Under the pieces are notes generated by a model. It saw nothing but the letters and a program-made list of their open reading frames with translations. It was not told the DNA's origin and ran no database searches. Source: Locusta migratoria (taxonomy: Eukaryota; Arthropoda; Insecta; Orthoptera; Acrididae). From it: a stretch of DNA of 64,000 nt. Made by a program: the position numbers and the translations under genes. Shown in pieces: positions 31,780 to 43,375 of the stretch; the stretch's first letter is position 1; each line of letters starts with the position of its first letter. The stretch is taken from contig CM048746.1 in the NCBI GenBank assembly GCA_026315105.1, positions 350,613,548 to 350,677,547 of the forward strand, in the 5' to 3' direction.

Positions 31780-34385
31780 TATGAGCCACAGACATTGCCG
31801 AGGTGGTTTGGCTTCCGTGCCTCAATGATACAAATAGCCGTACTGTAGGTGCAACCATAGTGGAGGAGTATCTGTGGAGAGGCCAGACAAACGTGTGGTT
31901 CCTGAAGAGGGGCAGCAGCCTTTTCAGTAGTTACAAGGGCAACAATCTGGATGATTGACTGGGCTGGCCTTGTAATATAAGCTAATGTGGCTTTGCCTCA
32001 CATTTACTGCGAACGGCTGAAAGAAAGGATAAACTACAGCCGTTACTTTCCCCGAGGACAAGCAGCTCTACTGTATGAATATATGATGAATGCATCCTCT
32101 CGGGTAAAATATTCCAGAGGTAAAATAGTCCCCCATTCGGATCTCCGGGCGGGGACTACTCAGGAGGATGTGATTATCAAGTACAACAACTCTGGCATTC
32201 TATGGATCGGAGTGTGGAATGTCAGATCCCTTAATGGGGTAGGGGAGTTAGAAAATTTAAAAAGAGAAACGGATAGGTTGATGTTAGATATAGTGGGGAT
32301 CAGTGAAGTTCGGTGGAGAGAGGAGCAGGATTTCTGGTCAGGTGAGTACAGGATTATAAATACAAAATCAGTTGGGGGTATTACAGGAGTAGGTCTGATA
32401 ATGAATAAGAAAATAGGGACACGGGTAAACTACTATGAGCAGCACAGTGATCGTATCTATCTTGCCTAACATAATGCGAAGCCAACATCGACCACAGTAG
32501 TACAGGTTTATATGCCAACTAGCTCTGCCGAGATGGAAGAGGAGATGGAAGAAATGTATGAGGAGGTAAAAGAAATTATTCATACAATTAAGGGAGAGGA
32601 AAACTTGATTGCTATGGCAGATTGAATTCGGAAGTAGGAAAAGGAAGGGAAGGGAAGATAGTAGGTGAATATGGACTGGGAAAAAGAAATGAAAGAGGAA
32701 ATTGCCTGGTAGAATTTTGCACGGAATATAATTTAGTTATAACAAACACCTGGTTTAAGAATCACGAAAGAATGTTGTATACGCGGAAGAAACCGGGAGA
32801 CACCGGAAGGTACCAATAAGATTTTATAATGGCAAGACATAGATTTTGGAACCAGGTTTTGAACTGTAAGACATACCCAGGGGCAGATATAGACTCTGAC
32901 CATAACTTATTGGTCATCAACTGTAGGCTGAAACTGAAAAAAACTACAGAAAGGTAGGAAGATAAGGAGATGGGACATGGATAAAATGAGGGAACCTGAA
33001 GTTCTTAAGAATTTCAGAGGGAGCTTTAGACAACAATTGACAAAAACGGGGGGAAATAAAACAGTAGAAGAGGAATGGGTAGCACTGAAAGATGAAATAG
33101 TGAAAGCAGCAGAGGACACAATAGGTAGAAAGGCAAGACCCACAAAACATCCTTGGATATCACAGGAAATACTACACTTGGTTGCAAAACATTAACACGA
33201 ATTAATTACAGAAGGATGGAAAAGCTGGTAGAAGCTGACTTTGGGGAACATCAGTTTTGGTTCAGGAGAAATGTGGAACAAGAGAGGCAACACTCACTTT
33301 ACAGCTTATCTTAGAAGATATATTAAGGAAAGGGAAACCTACTTTTGTAGCTTTTGTAGACTCGGAGAAAGCTTTTGACAATGTTGATTGGAATACATTC
33401 TTTCAAATTCTGAAATCCGCAGGAGTAAAATATAGGGAACGGAAGGTTATTTACAACTTGTACAAAAACCAGACAGTGGTTGTCAGAGTTGAAAGGCATG
33501 AAAGGGATGCAGAGGTTGGGAAGGGAGTAAGACAGGGTTGTAGTCTTTCTCCAATGCTATTCAATTTGTACATTGAGCAAGCTATAAAGGAAAGCAAGGA
33601 GAAATTTGGAGAAGGAATTATAGTACTGGCTGAAGAAATAAAAAAAATTGCGTTTTGCCGATGACATAGTAATTACCTCAGAGACAGCAAAAGACCTGGA
33701 AGAGCAGTTGAACGGAATGGAGAGTGTGTTGAAAGGTGCGTATAAAATGAACATTAACAAAAGCAAAACAAGGGTAACGGAGTGCAGTCTAAGATAATCG
33801 GAAGGAATTTGATTAGGTAACAAAACAATAAAGGTGGTAGATGCGTTTTGTTACTCGGGTAGTGAAATAACATATGAGGGTCGTAGTACAGAGGGAAGAA
33901 AAGAGTTTTTGAAAAAAATTGTTAAGATCGAATATTAATTTAAGTGTAAGGAAGTCCTTTCTGAAGGCATTTGTGTGGAATGTTGGCTTGTACGGGACTG
34001 AAACATGGACCATAAACGGCGTGGACAAGAGGAGGATAGAGGCTTTTGAAATGTGGTGCTACAGGAGGATGCTGAAAATTAGGTGGGTGGATCGCATAAC
34101 TAATGAAGAGGTACTGAACAGAATTGGGGAAAAGAAGAATTTTCGGCATACCTTGACTAAAAGAAAGAACACATTCTTAGACATCAAGGAATCGTAATTT
34201 TAGCAATGGTGGGAAGTGTGTGGGTTAAAAATCGCAGAGGGAGGCCAAGAGATAAATACTGTAAGCAGATTCAAATGGATGTAGATTGCAGGACTTATGA
34301 AGAGATGAAGAGGCTTGCTCAGGATAGAGTAGGGTGGAGAGCTGCATCAAACCAGTCTCCGGACTGAAAACCACAACAACAACAA
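31780..34385 (+). pseudogene. RTE-like non-LTR retrotransposon, internally deleted
   Basis: 5' end GCCACAGACATTGCCGAGG. An AP-type endonuclease follows: WIGVWNVRSLNGVGELENLK, LDIVGISEVRWREEQ (near 32300), and DSDHNLLVINC (near 32900), carrying the terminal Asp-His. Then the RT linker (RPTKHPWISQEIL near 33150). The fingers part of RT is deleted at about 33190-33250; the rest reads AFVDSEKAFDNVDW, GKGVRQGCSLSPMLFNLYIE (near 33530) and a frameshifted FADD (RFADDIV-like at 33655). The C-terminus GRPRDKYCKQ and NQSPD ends in GACTGAAAACCACAACAAC. Several stops; dead. Confidence 0.85.
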
Positions 34386-34916
34386 TATTGGTAGCGATAC
34401 CATTACCTTCTTGAATGGAAAAGAATAACAAACCTGTTTTAAGGAGCAGACAGTCCCGGCATAACTGTCAGCCGACTGCCTAAGAATGTTAATCGGACAT
34501 GACTAAAAGAGATTTTAACGAATGCAAGGAACTGTGTAATTGGTAGAAACGAAACACTACAAAAATATATAAAAATAATAATAATAATAATAATAATCTG
34601 GGCAGACCTAAGGGCAAGGACCATAGAATTTCGTGTAGATAAAAAATCCATATAGGATTTACAGGACTACGCATGCTAATGCTTTCTAGTTGGAGACGAT
34701 GAGAATGAATAAGTCTATCAGGGTCCATCACATCAGCCACATCAAGCCATTTAACGAATCTACTAGTGTATTATGCAATTTCCCGTTTGTGTTTAACGTT
34801 AATTGACTTTGTGTGCAAATTAGAAATTTCAACGGCATTTTCCCACACATCAGATACAAAGGATTTTCATAGTAGTAGAGATTCTTCTTGAAACACAGTA
34901 AAGTGTAATTTTCAGA
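34386..34916. other. no gene recognised, contains (AAT)n
   Basis: A short (AAT)n tract at about 34575-34597. No domain or repeat family recognised in the remainder. Confidence 0.4.
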
Positions 34917-35628
34917 ATCAAATTTTCACACTGCAGTGGAGTGTGCGCTGATATGTAACTTCCTGGCAATTTAAAATTGTGTGCTGTACCCGGGATTCGA
35001 ACCTGCGACCTTTGTCTTTCGCTTGCAAGCGCACTATCGTCTGAACTATCCCGACACGCCTCACAGTCCGTCGTCACAACTTTACTTCTGCCTGTTCCTC
35101 ACCTCCTACTTTCCAAACTTCACAGAAGTCCCCCTGCGAACGTTGCAGGACTAACGCTCCTGGAAGAAAGGAAGTGGTGGAGACATGGTTTAGCCGGCCG
35201 CAGTGGCCGAACGGTCTGCGGCGTGCTAGTCACGGTCTGCACGGCCGCTGCGGTCGGGGGTTCGAATCCCCTCTCGGGCATGGATGTTTGTGACGTCTTT
35301 AGTATAAGCTAGTTCATAAGTAATTTGTAAGTTTAGGGACTAATGACCCAGTAGCTAAGTTCCATAAGCTCTACAAACATTTTAACATTTGAGACATGGT
35401 TTAGCCACAGACTAAGGGATGTTTCCAGAATGATGAGTGCTAGTCCTGAAAGGTTCACAGGAGAACTTCTTTGAAGTAGGAGGCGAGATGTTGGCAGAAG
35501 TAAAGTTTTGAGGATGGACCTTGAAACGTGCCAGGATAGCTCAGATGGTAGAGCGCTTGCCAGCAAAAGTGAAACGTCCCAAGTTCGAATCCCGTTTCTG
35601 TGCCACTATCGTAATCTGCCAGGAAGTT
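34917..35628. repeat. head-to-head pair of family-3 SINEs with a SINE at its centre
   Basis: 34917-35195 is a minus-strand family-3 unit (tail CTTCCTGGCA.., box B GGGATTCGAACCTGC on the plus strand, D-arm complement CTGAACTATCCCGACACG). 35391-35628 is the plus-strand mirror (GATAGCTCAGATGGTAGAGC, AAGTTCGAATCCCG, CTGCCAGGAAGTTTCA). The same layout forms the core of the palindrome at 9.9-10.6 kb, so the inverted dimer is itself a repeated unit. Confidence 0.8.
35196..35390 (+). mobile_element. SINE family 1 at the palindrome centre, 16 bp TSD
   Basis: Head GGCCGCAGTGGCCGAACGG, box B GGGGGTTCGAATCCCCTC. GAGACATGGTTTAGCC is repeated exactly at 35180-35195 and 35391-35406, the longest perfect TSD in the window, so this is a fairly recent insertion. 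Confidence 0.93.
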
Positions 35629-36290
35629 TCAAGTGTGATTTTGCTGATCGCGAAAGCTTTCTTGAAAACTTATCTCGTTTTTCAAAGCAACTTTACACAG
35701 AATGAAGAAGAAATTGATTCAGTACAACCCAAACACAAGAAATCTGTTTTTAGGTTTTGTGGGAGTATCAAACTTAGCGCGACATCTCGTGTTTACTGGA
35801 TGTTTGTTTCTGACCCGTAATTGGGCGACCTTTCAGGATACGCTGTTTTTCCAATTTCTGCACTGTTTGATAAAGAAACAGCTACACCGGATACTGTATT
35901 GTTTGTCCACGGTAAGCTGACGATTCGTGCGCTGGTTGTTGCAGCGGCAGGAGGCGTGTACCATAGCTGCCGGGAGGCGAGGAGCAGTGAGCGGAAGACA
36001 GCGACGCAGTAACAAAATATGCAGTAATATTTTGCGTCTAGGAGCAGCGTAACGTTGACAGCAATCCGGAATAAATGGATGTCCTTCAAGTAGTGCAGAT
36101 GTTTGGTGCTGTTGACATCACCAGGTAAAATCGTCTTCACTTGTCAGATTAATACATTTCCATCTAATTACCAATGCAGTACTAGTTTCGACGCACTATG
36201 GCGTCATTCTCAAGTCCTATGATTAAAAAAATACTACAATAATTCAACCACATTAAATAGTGAAACGTTTAATAATTTATCAAACCATGT
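35629..36290. other. no gene recognised
   Basis: A plus-strand frame at 35821-36012 contains a strong donor-like CACGGTAAG but no recognisable domain. CAGTACTAGTTTCGACGCAC near 36178 resembles the edge motif of other repeats here. Nothing is firm. Confidence 0.3.
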
Positions 36291-36489
36291 GCGCCGCACG
36301 GGAATGGCTGTGTGATGTGAGGTTCAACATTGCGTAGTATGCGGCCACTCCCAGAGTTTCGAGTCCTCCCTCGAGCATGGGTGTGTGTGTGCGTGTGTGT
36401 GCTGTCCTTAGAATAAGTTAAAGTAGATTGTAAGACTCGGGACCGATGACCTTAGCAGTTTGGTCCCTTTGGATTACAAACATTTGAAC
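36291..36489 (+). mobile_element. diverged tRNA-derived SINE, related to family 1
   Basis: GAGTTTCGAGTCCTCCCTCG is a decayed box B, followed by AGCATGGGTGTGTGTG, a (GT) stretch, GGGACCGATGACCTTAGCAG and ACAAACATTTGAAC. The body differs from family 1 in several blocks, so it is a separate subfamily. Confidence 0.65.
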
Positions 36490-37368
36490 TTGTTTGAAAC
36501 TATTTCCTACGTTTTTTTGTAAGTCACCATTAAGTCATTTGGCTCATTTAATATGTACAAAACATTTTCGACCATGTTATACAACTGTCTGAATTTTCAA
36601 ATGGTCAGTCTTATAGTCCAAGTATTCCATAGTTGTAAATGTGTAGAGAAACCTATGCCAATTTCGCATGGCTTCCTCTGTATAGGGATTCGCTACATGG
36701 CGAAGCTCAGTATCATAGTAAATTAAATTCAGAGCCCAGTGTTCAGCTGTTCCCACCTGGCGAAGCTCAGAATCATACTAAATTCAGAGCCTGAATTCCC
36801 AGTGTTCAGCTGTTGGCAAGTGTTTTTTCCTTTATGATGATGAACGATGAAAGAAGTGTACCCATAGCTGAACACAAAGCATTCATGCTCTAAATTCTGT
36901 TTTTTTTTTAAATTATTATTATTTATTTTTTGTGGTAAATTTAGAAAAATTACACTGTTTAATGTGACTGAATCATTGTAATATTTTTGTGATCATAGGC
37001 ATTTGGAAATGATGCCATAGTGCGCAGAAACTAATAGTGCAGTGGTAGTTAGATGTAAGTAAATTAAAAAAGTGTGTGTGTTTTTTTTTCTTTTTTTTAT
37101 GAGTAGCGACTGTGTGTTTCCTATAGCAGTTACATGTGACAATAACAGCAATAAAATTTATGTCTGTGTGTGTGTGTGTGTTTTAAAATTAGTCTCACAA
37201 AGGCCTTAATGACATGTTCACCCTCCTCAGGTTTGAGTCCGCCACTGACACCCTCCAACCACTTATTCAAGGTTTTATACAGACACAAGCCAATCATCAC
37301 GTACCAGCTATTCCTTCCTTTGAAGAGCCAGTGAAGGATTAGAAAGGTTGCTGGAGCATTTCTACCCT
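36490..37368. other. non-coding, with a 60 bp tandem duplication
   Basis: GGCGAAGCTCAG begins at 36699 and again at 36759; both units run on through TTCAGAGCC and end AGTGTTCAGCTGTT, with small indels. A short (GT)n lies at about 37163-37180. No frame or domain. Confidence 0.6.
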
Positions 37369-37380
37369 TTCAGCGTAACT

Positions 37381-37581
37381 TAAATGTTCATATGTTTGTA
37401 AGTCTATCGGACCAAACTGCGTGGTCATCAGTCAGTAGCTTACAAACTACTTAAACTAAGGTAAACTATCCAAAGGATAACACACATACCCATTCCCCAG
37501 GAAGGACTCGATCCTCCGACGGCGAGCAACCGCGCGCTCCGCAGCGAGGTGCTTTAGACCTCTCGGCTACTCCACTGCGGC
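37381..37581 (-). mobile_element. diverged tRNA-derived SINE with 12 bp TSD
   Basis: Minus-strand head GCCGCAGTGGAGTAGCCGAG and box B GAGGATCGAGTCCTTCC, with a body unlike family 1 until the end AACATATGAACATTTAAG. TTCAGCGTAACT is repeated exactly at 37369-37380 and 37582-37593. Confidence 0.85.
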
Positions 37582-37824
37582 TTCAGCGTAACTGATGCCA
37601 GCCTCATGAAATATTCGTTTTTGTCTCCATCAGAACCTGATATTTATATGCTCCTGTGCAAAATGTCCCCTTTTCCTAAACCATCAGAGCAGACTTAATT
37701 GCAAATACCTTGTTGCTAATTACTATCAGTGGGATACCCATGGAATTTCATCCTGAGTAGTCTTCTATCAATGCAAGCCGAATCAGACTCGTAGAGAATG
37801 GTCCACAGAGATGTGAGCATTAGG

Positions 37825-38235
37825 ATGTTCAAATGTTTATAGAGCTTATGGGACTCAACTACGGGGTCGTCAGTACCTAAACTTACAAACTACTTATGAA
37901 CCAGCTAATACTAAGGACAGCACAAATATCCATGCCCGAGGGAGGATTCAAACCCCCGACTGTAGTGGCCGTGCAGAATGTGATTGGCACGCCACAGCCG
38001 GCCGCGGCGGCCGAGGGGACTGAGGCGCTCCAGTCACGGTCTCCACAGCCACTACGGTCGGGGGTTCGAATCCCCCCTCGGGCATGGATATTTGTGTCGT
38101 CCTTAGTATTAGTTAGTTCACAAGTAGTTTGTAAGTTCAGGGACTGATGACCCGGTAGTTAAGTTCCATAAGCTATACAAATATTTGAACTTTTTTTTTG
38201 GCGCGCCACAGACCGCTCGGTCACCGCGGCCGGCT
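37825..38235 (-). mobile_element. SINE family 1 (outer copy), split by another SINE
   Basis: Minus-strand copy whose 3' part lies at 37825-37985 and whose head lies at 38211-38235 (GACCGCTCGGTCACCGCGGC). GCATTAGG flanks the whole at 37817-37824 and 38236-38243. Confidence 0.85.
37997..38199 (+). mobile_element. SINE family 1 (inner copy) nested in an opposite SINE
   Basis: Plus-strand, complete: GCCGGCCGCGGCGGCCGAGG head, GGGGGTTCGAATCCCCCC box B, ending CATTTGAAC-like text with a T-run. TSD GGCACGCCACA (37986-37996) and GGCGCGCCACA (38200-38210), one mismatch. The two copies face opposite ways and form an inverted repeat with almost no spacer. Confidence 0.9.
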
Positions 38236-38243
38236 GCATTAGG

Positions 38244-39004
38244 CTGAAATGACATTTTGTTACCCCTAAAAGCAAGGAGTCTTGTGAAGTAAATGAATCG
38301 TAATATGATCATCTAGGGTACCCACATAGGGATTTACAGTATGAAGCACTTCAACTCAAAGACCCATCATTTCACATAATTTTGCACTTTGCACAAAGCT
38401 ATGAAATAGCCTGTCTAGCAGGTAGGAGTCATGGGTCAACATAGCAGCTGTTAAACACATCCAACCCAGCAGGCATAGTCAATGCAGTAGCATAGTACAG
38501 GTGAGACGCAGTATGCAAACTGCGTGCGTGGTTCCTTGTTATGTTTGTCTGCAATGGTTTTATATTTTCTTAACAATGCAAATGAAGTAGTTTTGCTTGT
38601 AAATCATTATCCCCACTCTTTACATAAGTGTGGAGGTTTCTTAATGTCTTTGTCCCTCTACAGACAAGCCGCTACATTTGAGCACTACTTTGTTCAATGA
38701 TTAATTATTAAATTTATTTAACTGGAAAAGGAGATTCCTTTTAAATATTTACTATAAAGAACTGAGGGAAAACATTTACTACGAGACACAGCATGGAACT
38801 ACAGTAAACTACATTTGCACAGCTTTTGGTGAGACATAAAAAATGAGGAAAGAATACTGTGGTAGCAGTAGATCTAACGAGAAAAGATACTTTGTGAAAA
38901 AACAGAATCAGATTTGCATGGAGGTGCACTGTGTTAATTAGATAGAAGTAGTAAAAAGCAAGACAGTAACAGACGTGGCTTGCAGTAACTGGAAAGGACA
39001 TGAA
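38244..39004. other. no gene recognised
   Basis: AT-rich, no domain, no repeat head. Short ORFs only. Confidence 0.3.
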
Positions 39005-39475
39005 GATGCTACATCTACATTTTTGGCTTGCAAATAACATTTAAGTGCATGGCAACTTCAAAATGCTCTCATAATATTTCTCTACCTTCTAATAGCGCGT
39101 GGGGGAGAGTGACACTTAACTATTTCTATTTTAGACCTGATTTATATTGTTATTATGATCACGTCTATCTATGGAGGTAGGTGCTAACGAAAAATGTTTG
39201 CATTTAGAGGAAGAAGTAGCTGAAACAAACTTCTCAAGTAGATCTCACCCAATAGATAATGCCTTTCTTTTAATGGTTTTCAAGTCAACTCGTGCATCAT
39301 TTCCGTGACTCACTCTCCTCTGTGATAATACAAAACGAGCTACTCTACTCTGAGCTTACGCTAGATTGTCTGTCAGTCCCACCTGATGATGATCCCACAA
39401 GTCACAGCAATACTCCACAACAGTTGGAAGAAATGTAGAGTTGGCAGTTTCTTTATTAGAACTGTTTCTAGATTG
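39005..39475 (-). pseudogene. CR1/L2-like LINE, old 3' fragment
   Basis: Left edge GCTACATCTACATTTTTGGC and TTTAAGTGCATGGCA match the 3' UTR of the copies at 5.4 and 57.0 kb. CGTGCATCATTTCCGTGACT and ATACAAAACGAGCTACTCTA are decayed coding text of the C-terminus. Far more mutated than the 57 kb copy. Confidence 0.7.
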
Positions 39476-39871
39476 CACTAGATATACTAGCGTGGAGAAA
39501 TACATCAAACTACTCTTTGTTCGGAATAGCATAAATAAACTGTGGTGTACCCATAATAAATAAAAGGCTTCGTTGTAAATTGAAATAATTAAAAAGTATA
39601 GTTACAAAGAAATTATATCTTGAGAAACAACCGCAGACAGGTTATGATTAAATATCTTAGCACATGTAGAATATCGTAAATCTTCACGTGAAATATTCGA
39701 CAGCACTCTTATTTGATATATTTGAAGCTATTAAAACCAAAGAAGTAGATCGTTCCTTAGAGGGAAAAGAAATCAGAAAAAACAAAACAATAAGCAAAAG
39801 AATTCTATGTCTTTATGTGAGTTGAATAAAAACTTTTTGAATATGCATGCTGCTCAGGTGCTATACTTTGC

Positions 39872-39898
39872 AAAAAAAAAAAAAAAAAAAAAAAAAAA
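39872..39898 (+). repeat. poly-A run
   Basis: About 27 A residues with no retroelement body recognised immediately upstream. Confidence 0.9.
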
Positions 39899-40008
39899 CA
39901 CCTATTTCGATATGTCGGCTAAAATTCATTTCCGAATTATGTGGTCTAGAATAAGCCATACACAAAGTCTACACAATGAGTTTTTATGCGTGGAAACTCT
40001 CTTTAAAA

Positions 40009-40208
40009 GCCGGTCGCGGTGGCCGAGGGGACTGAGGCGCTCCAGTCACGGTCTGCACGGCCACTACGGACGGGGATTCGAATCCCCCCTCGAGCATGGA
40101 TATTTGTGCCGTCTTTAGTATTAGATAGTTCATAAGAAGTTTGTAAGTTTAGGGACTGATGACCCCATAGTTAAGTTCCATAAGATATACAAACATTTGA
40201 ACATTTTT
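40009..40208 (+). mobile_element. SINE family 1
   Basis: Head GCCGGTCGCGGTGGCCGAGG, box B GGGGATTCGAATCCCCCC, end CATTTGAACATTTTT. The flanks GAAACTCTCTTTAAAA (39993-40008) and GAAACTCTTTAAAA (40209-40222) are a TSD differing by a 2 bp slip. Confidence 0.9.
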
Positions 40209-40411
40209 GAAACTCTTTAAAATCTAATGAATTCTTTTACTTTCATTATGTGCAGTGTAGTAAGTGTGACGAATAGTCCTTTATCGACCCCGAACATAAT
40301 AGAGAATCAAATTTTTTCACTGATTGCTTTTCTTAAAATCGTATGATAGGTATTTCAGGTCAGGTGTCATATATGCTACAGTTCTTCGCCGAGAAAGTGC
40401 TCAGCACTAAC

Positions 40412-40698
40412 CAGAGGCGTAACTATGGGGGGGATGAGGGGGATAGAACCCCCCCCCCCCCAGAACCCACTCCCCCCCCCCCCCAAAAAAGAAAAAAAAC
40501 AATCGTATAACAGCAATCTGGTAAAGGTAAAGATTGAAAAATTGGGGTGTTTTACCTAATCTTTCATTGGATGGGAGTGAATTAGTTTCTTCAATGGGAG
40601 TGGTAGATGGTAGTTTGTCTGGAAACTAACTGAAATTTTGCTCGTCAAGCAGATCTACCCCCCCCCCCCTCCAAAGCCAAGTCCTAGTTACGCCACTG
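40412..40698. mobile_element. hAT-type MITE with TIRs and perfect 8 bp TSD
   Basis: Ends CAGAGGCGTAACTA and the complement of CAGTGGCGTAACTAGGAC. GCACTAAC is repeated exactly at 40404-40411 and 40699-40706; an 8 bp duplication with CAG..GTAACTA ends fits hAT-superfamily MITEs. The 287 bp interior has long C-runs at 40450-40484 and 40660-40669 and no reading frame, so it depends on a transposase elsewhere. Confidence 0.88.
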
Positions 40699-41113
40699 GC
40701 ACTAACCGCTGTGAACACGGGCCAAGTATTTCTCGTAGGCCTCTGTAGACAATGCCTACGTCACTCTCATCACCTTCTGTAATTCACTTTGTCTGTTTAC
40801 ATTGTAAGGAGGCGATCCAATATTATGATAGGTTCCAAGAAGGATAAAGCCAAGATCGCTAATATATATAATTTTATTTCGACGACCGGTGTCGATGGTC
40901 TCTGCTATCATCCTATGTGAACGTCTGGAGACTTGCAGCGCGTCTCGCTGTGCGTGGCAGCGGTTCAACAAACACAAACTGCGCCGCTGAACCTGCCACA
41001 CGGCGTTCCCACGACAACCTGCCGCTGCCGCGCCGTTTACCGCACGGCAGTCACTAATGGTAACACGCCTGCGGCTTGGCACTTAGCGTTGCTTGGGGCA
41101 TGTTCACGTCAAC

Positions 41114-41386
41114 TGGGCCGCTGCCGCGCTCTCTTCAGGGCGGCAGCCCACCACCACCTAGAGAGAAGGCCGCGGCGCTCTTGTGTGACGTCAGGCAGAG
41201 TAGGTTGCGCGCGCATAGCTGACTGGCTCGCTGCTTCGTCATAGTGTGCCGTGCCCCAGCGGCTATTCAATCAGCTATGCGCGCGCAAGCTACTCTGCCT
41301 GACGTCACACGAGAGTGCCGCAGCCTGCTTTCTAGGTGGTGGTGGGCAGTCCCTAGTGGGTAACGGCCCACAGTGGTCCCAAATCC
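41114..41386. repeat. GC-rich palindrome carrying two TGACGTCA-like motifs
   Basis: The best-matching arms are 41147-41221 and 41271-41347 (GCGCGCGCATAGCTGA against TCAGCTATGCGCGCGC; CCCACCACCACCTAG against CTAGGTGGTGGTGGG), with weaker pairing beyond. Each arm holds GTGACGTCA, the core of a CRE/ATF site. No frame with a known domain. Spacer 49 bp. Confidence 0.8.
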
Positions 41387-41640
41387 CAAAAAGCTGACCA
41401 AAAGTCGAAAATGTTATAAAATCGGCTGAAAATCTTGATTGGCGGTTTTCGGGGCTGCTGATTACGAATTCAAAGTCAAAATTTAGAAAAAACCAAATGG
41501 CGGATGAAATACGACGGAAAATCTGGTCAAAAGCGTATTCAATTCGAGTGAAAGTCTGGAATAGGTGGAAGGGGGGGGGGGGTTGATTACGAATTCGAAG
41601 TCTTCCAACATTCATTTTCAATAGTGTAAGAAATAGAAAC
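41387..41640. repeat. imperfect repeat with GATTACGAATTC units
   Basis: GCTGATTACGAATTCAAAGT at about 41456 and GTTGATTACGAATTCGAAGT at about 41581 are two units 125 bp apart separated by a G-run. No coding signal. Confidence 0.5.
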
Positions 41641-43375
41641 GTTGAGCCACCCGCCAAATTTTTAGAAGTGTTTGATTTCTTATTGTAATGGTGCGGTCTG
41701 TTCTTTCGGACGTCCGAAAGAACAGGCACCACACCAATACAATAAGTATTTAAACGCGACGACGGCGTTAGCTTCAGTTATTTCGCCGCAGATGCGGTCA
41801 TACGTCCGACCTCACACGGGAATTCGTAATGGCGAGTGTAAGAGGGGCGCTACAAACATAGCGTGCGACTTGTGAGATTTTGAGAGGGACGGTAGGCGAG
41901 CACGGGTGGCCAAGTGCTACAGGGCGCCGTGGCTCAGCGCCCCCGATCAGGGGTCTAAACGCCCTCTGCAATAAAAAAGCTGTGCCAAATATTCAACGAA
42001 CAATGAAGAACGAACCAAACGAACGACCGCAGAGCACAGATCTACCTGAAGAGCAAAGAAACAAAACAAAACAAAAAAAGTGGTTTAGGCGACCGCTGCC
42101 CCGAAGCCGGAGACCCGGGTTCGATTCCCGGTCCGTCTCACATTTTCGCATGTCGCCATTGCTTAATATCAATGCCCAAATGCAGCCACTGTCAATCCAT
42201 TTTTTCTTATCCTTCTTCCTTCCCTTCCTTTAACAATCGTTTGCAAAAGTATTTGATTTCGTTCCTGCTCACTTGCTGCTACCTCTTCTTGAATAACGAC
42301 ACCAATTTACCATAGCATCTTTCAAAGTTTTCTTCAATTTGTGTGACACCTACATCTCACAATGTCAGTGACCACGTTAATATTTTTATTGAATACCGAT
42401 TTTACAAATACGAAAACTTTCTTTCTTGTGAAAGAAATTTCTTCGGTATTATCCACAGCTTCTGTAGAAAACGAAGGAATAACAATAAAATTAATATAAT
42501 TGTTTTTACCAGTTTCCTGCAAAAAATATTTAATACGGTAAAATTACGAAAAACTACAAAGAGAGCACACTGCATCGCATAGAAATTACAACTGGAACCG
42601 AAGTCGCAGCTAGTTGCAGTTAATTTTTGGATGTATTTTGAAGAAATTTCTAACGAGCAATTTCCATTCGGTTTAAGAGCAGGGGTCGACAAGAGTTTGG
42701 ACTTACTGCTTTTTTCAACAGGACTTCTCGGAACGCGAACAAGAAAAATACACTACTTTTACTAGTTATTTACTATTTCATACATTGTCAATAACAATTT
42801 CAAGCTACACGTTCAAATTGTACTTACTTTCTGGAGAAGACTTCATTTTGCAGAACACAAATCTATTAACTTTTCGCGATTCTACATACATCTGAACTTT
42901 GTGCTGCTTCGGACGCTCGACGAGTAAACAGGGCGAAATGCGTTCCTGAGCCAGATAGCGACGATTCCCTGTTATTTACGGTCATAATACATACTAGGTG
43001 TACTTCTACAACTATTCCAACCATTAAAAGTCCCTAAAATATCAATTTTATGTCCTACTTTTGGCCAACTTTTTGCGATTTGGCACTACTGTGCGGCCCC
43101 TGGAGTTTAAGTGCCGCCCAATCTAATGTGGCCTGCATTGCTAGCAGCAGGTTGCGCATAGAGTAATGCGGCCATGGATGAGTTTATAGGCAACGCGTAT
43201 GAAGCACATCACTGTTCACTGTGAAGATTTAATTCTGCTGGTTCCACATTGTCAGCTATTAGGATAAGTGTTTCAGTGAGGGTAAATAAAACAGGAAGAT
43301 AGTGTTGTAAAATAAATTACTGGGTGTGTCTGTTTATTTTTCACGCGAGTAAGCTCATTGAGATAATGATTATCT
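41641..43375. other. no gene recognised; one tRNA-like fragment
   Basis: A short inverted repeat TTCTTTCGGACGTCCGAAAGAA at 41701-41722 is a perfect small palindrome. GGGTTCGATTCCCGGTCC at about 42117-42134 is a box B-like T-arm without a matching head, probably a SINE scrap. The stretch between CAGGGGTCGACAA (42682) and GCGGCCCCTG (43092) has hAT-like ends but no matching TSD. No domain found. Confidence 0.4.

Noticed and set aside
42682..43101. Second hAT-like element (CAGGGGTCGAC ... GCGGCCCCTG)
   Set aside because: The ends are not good inverted repeats of each other and no 8 bp duplication flanks them.
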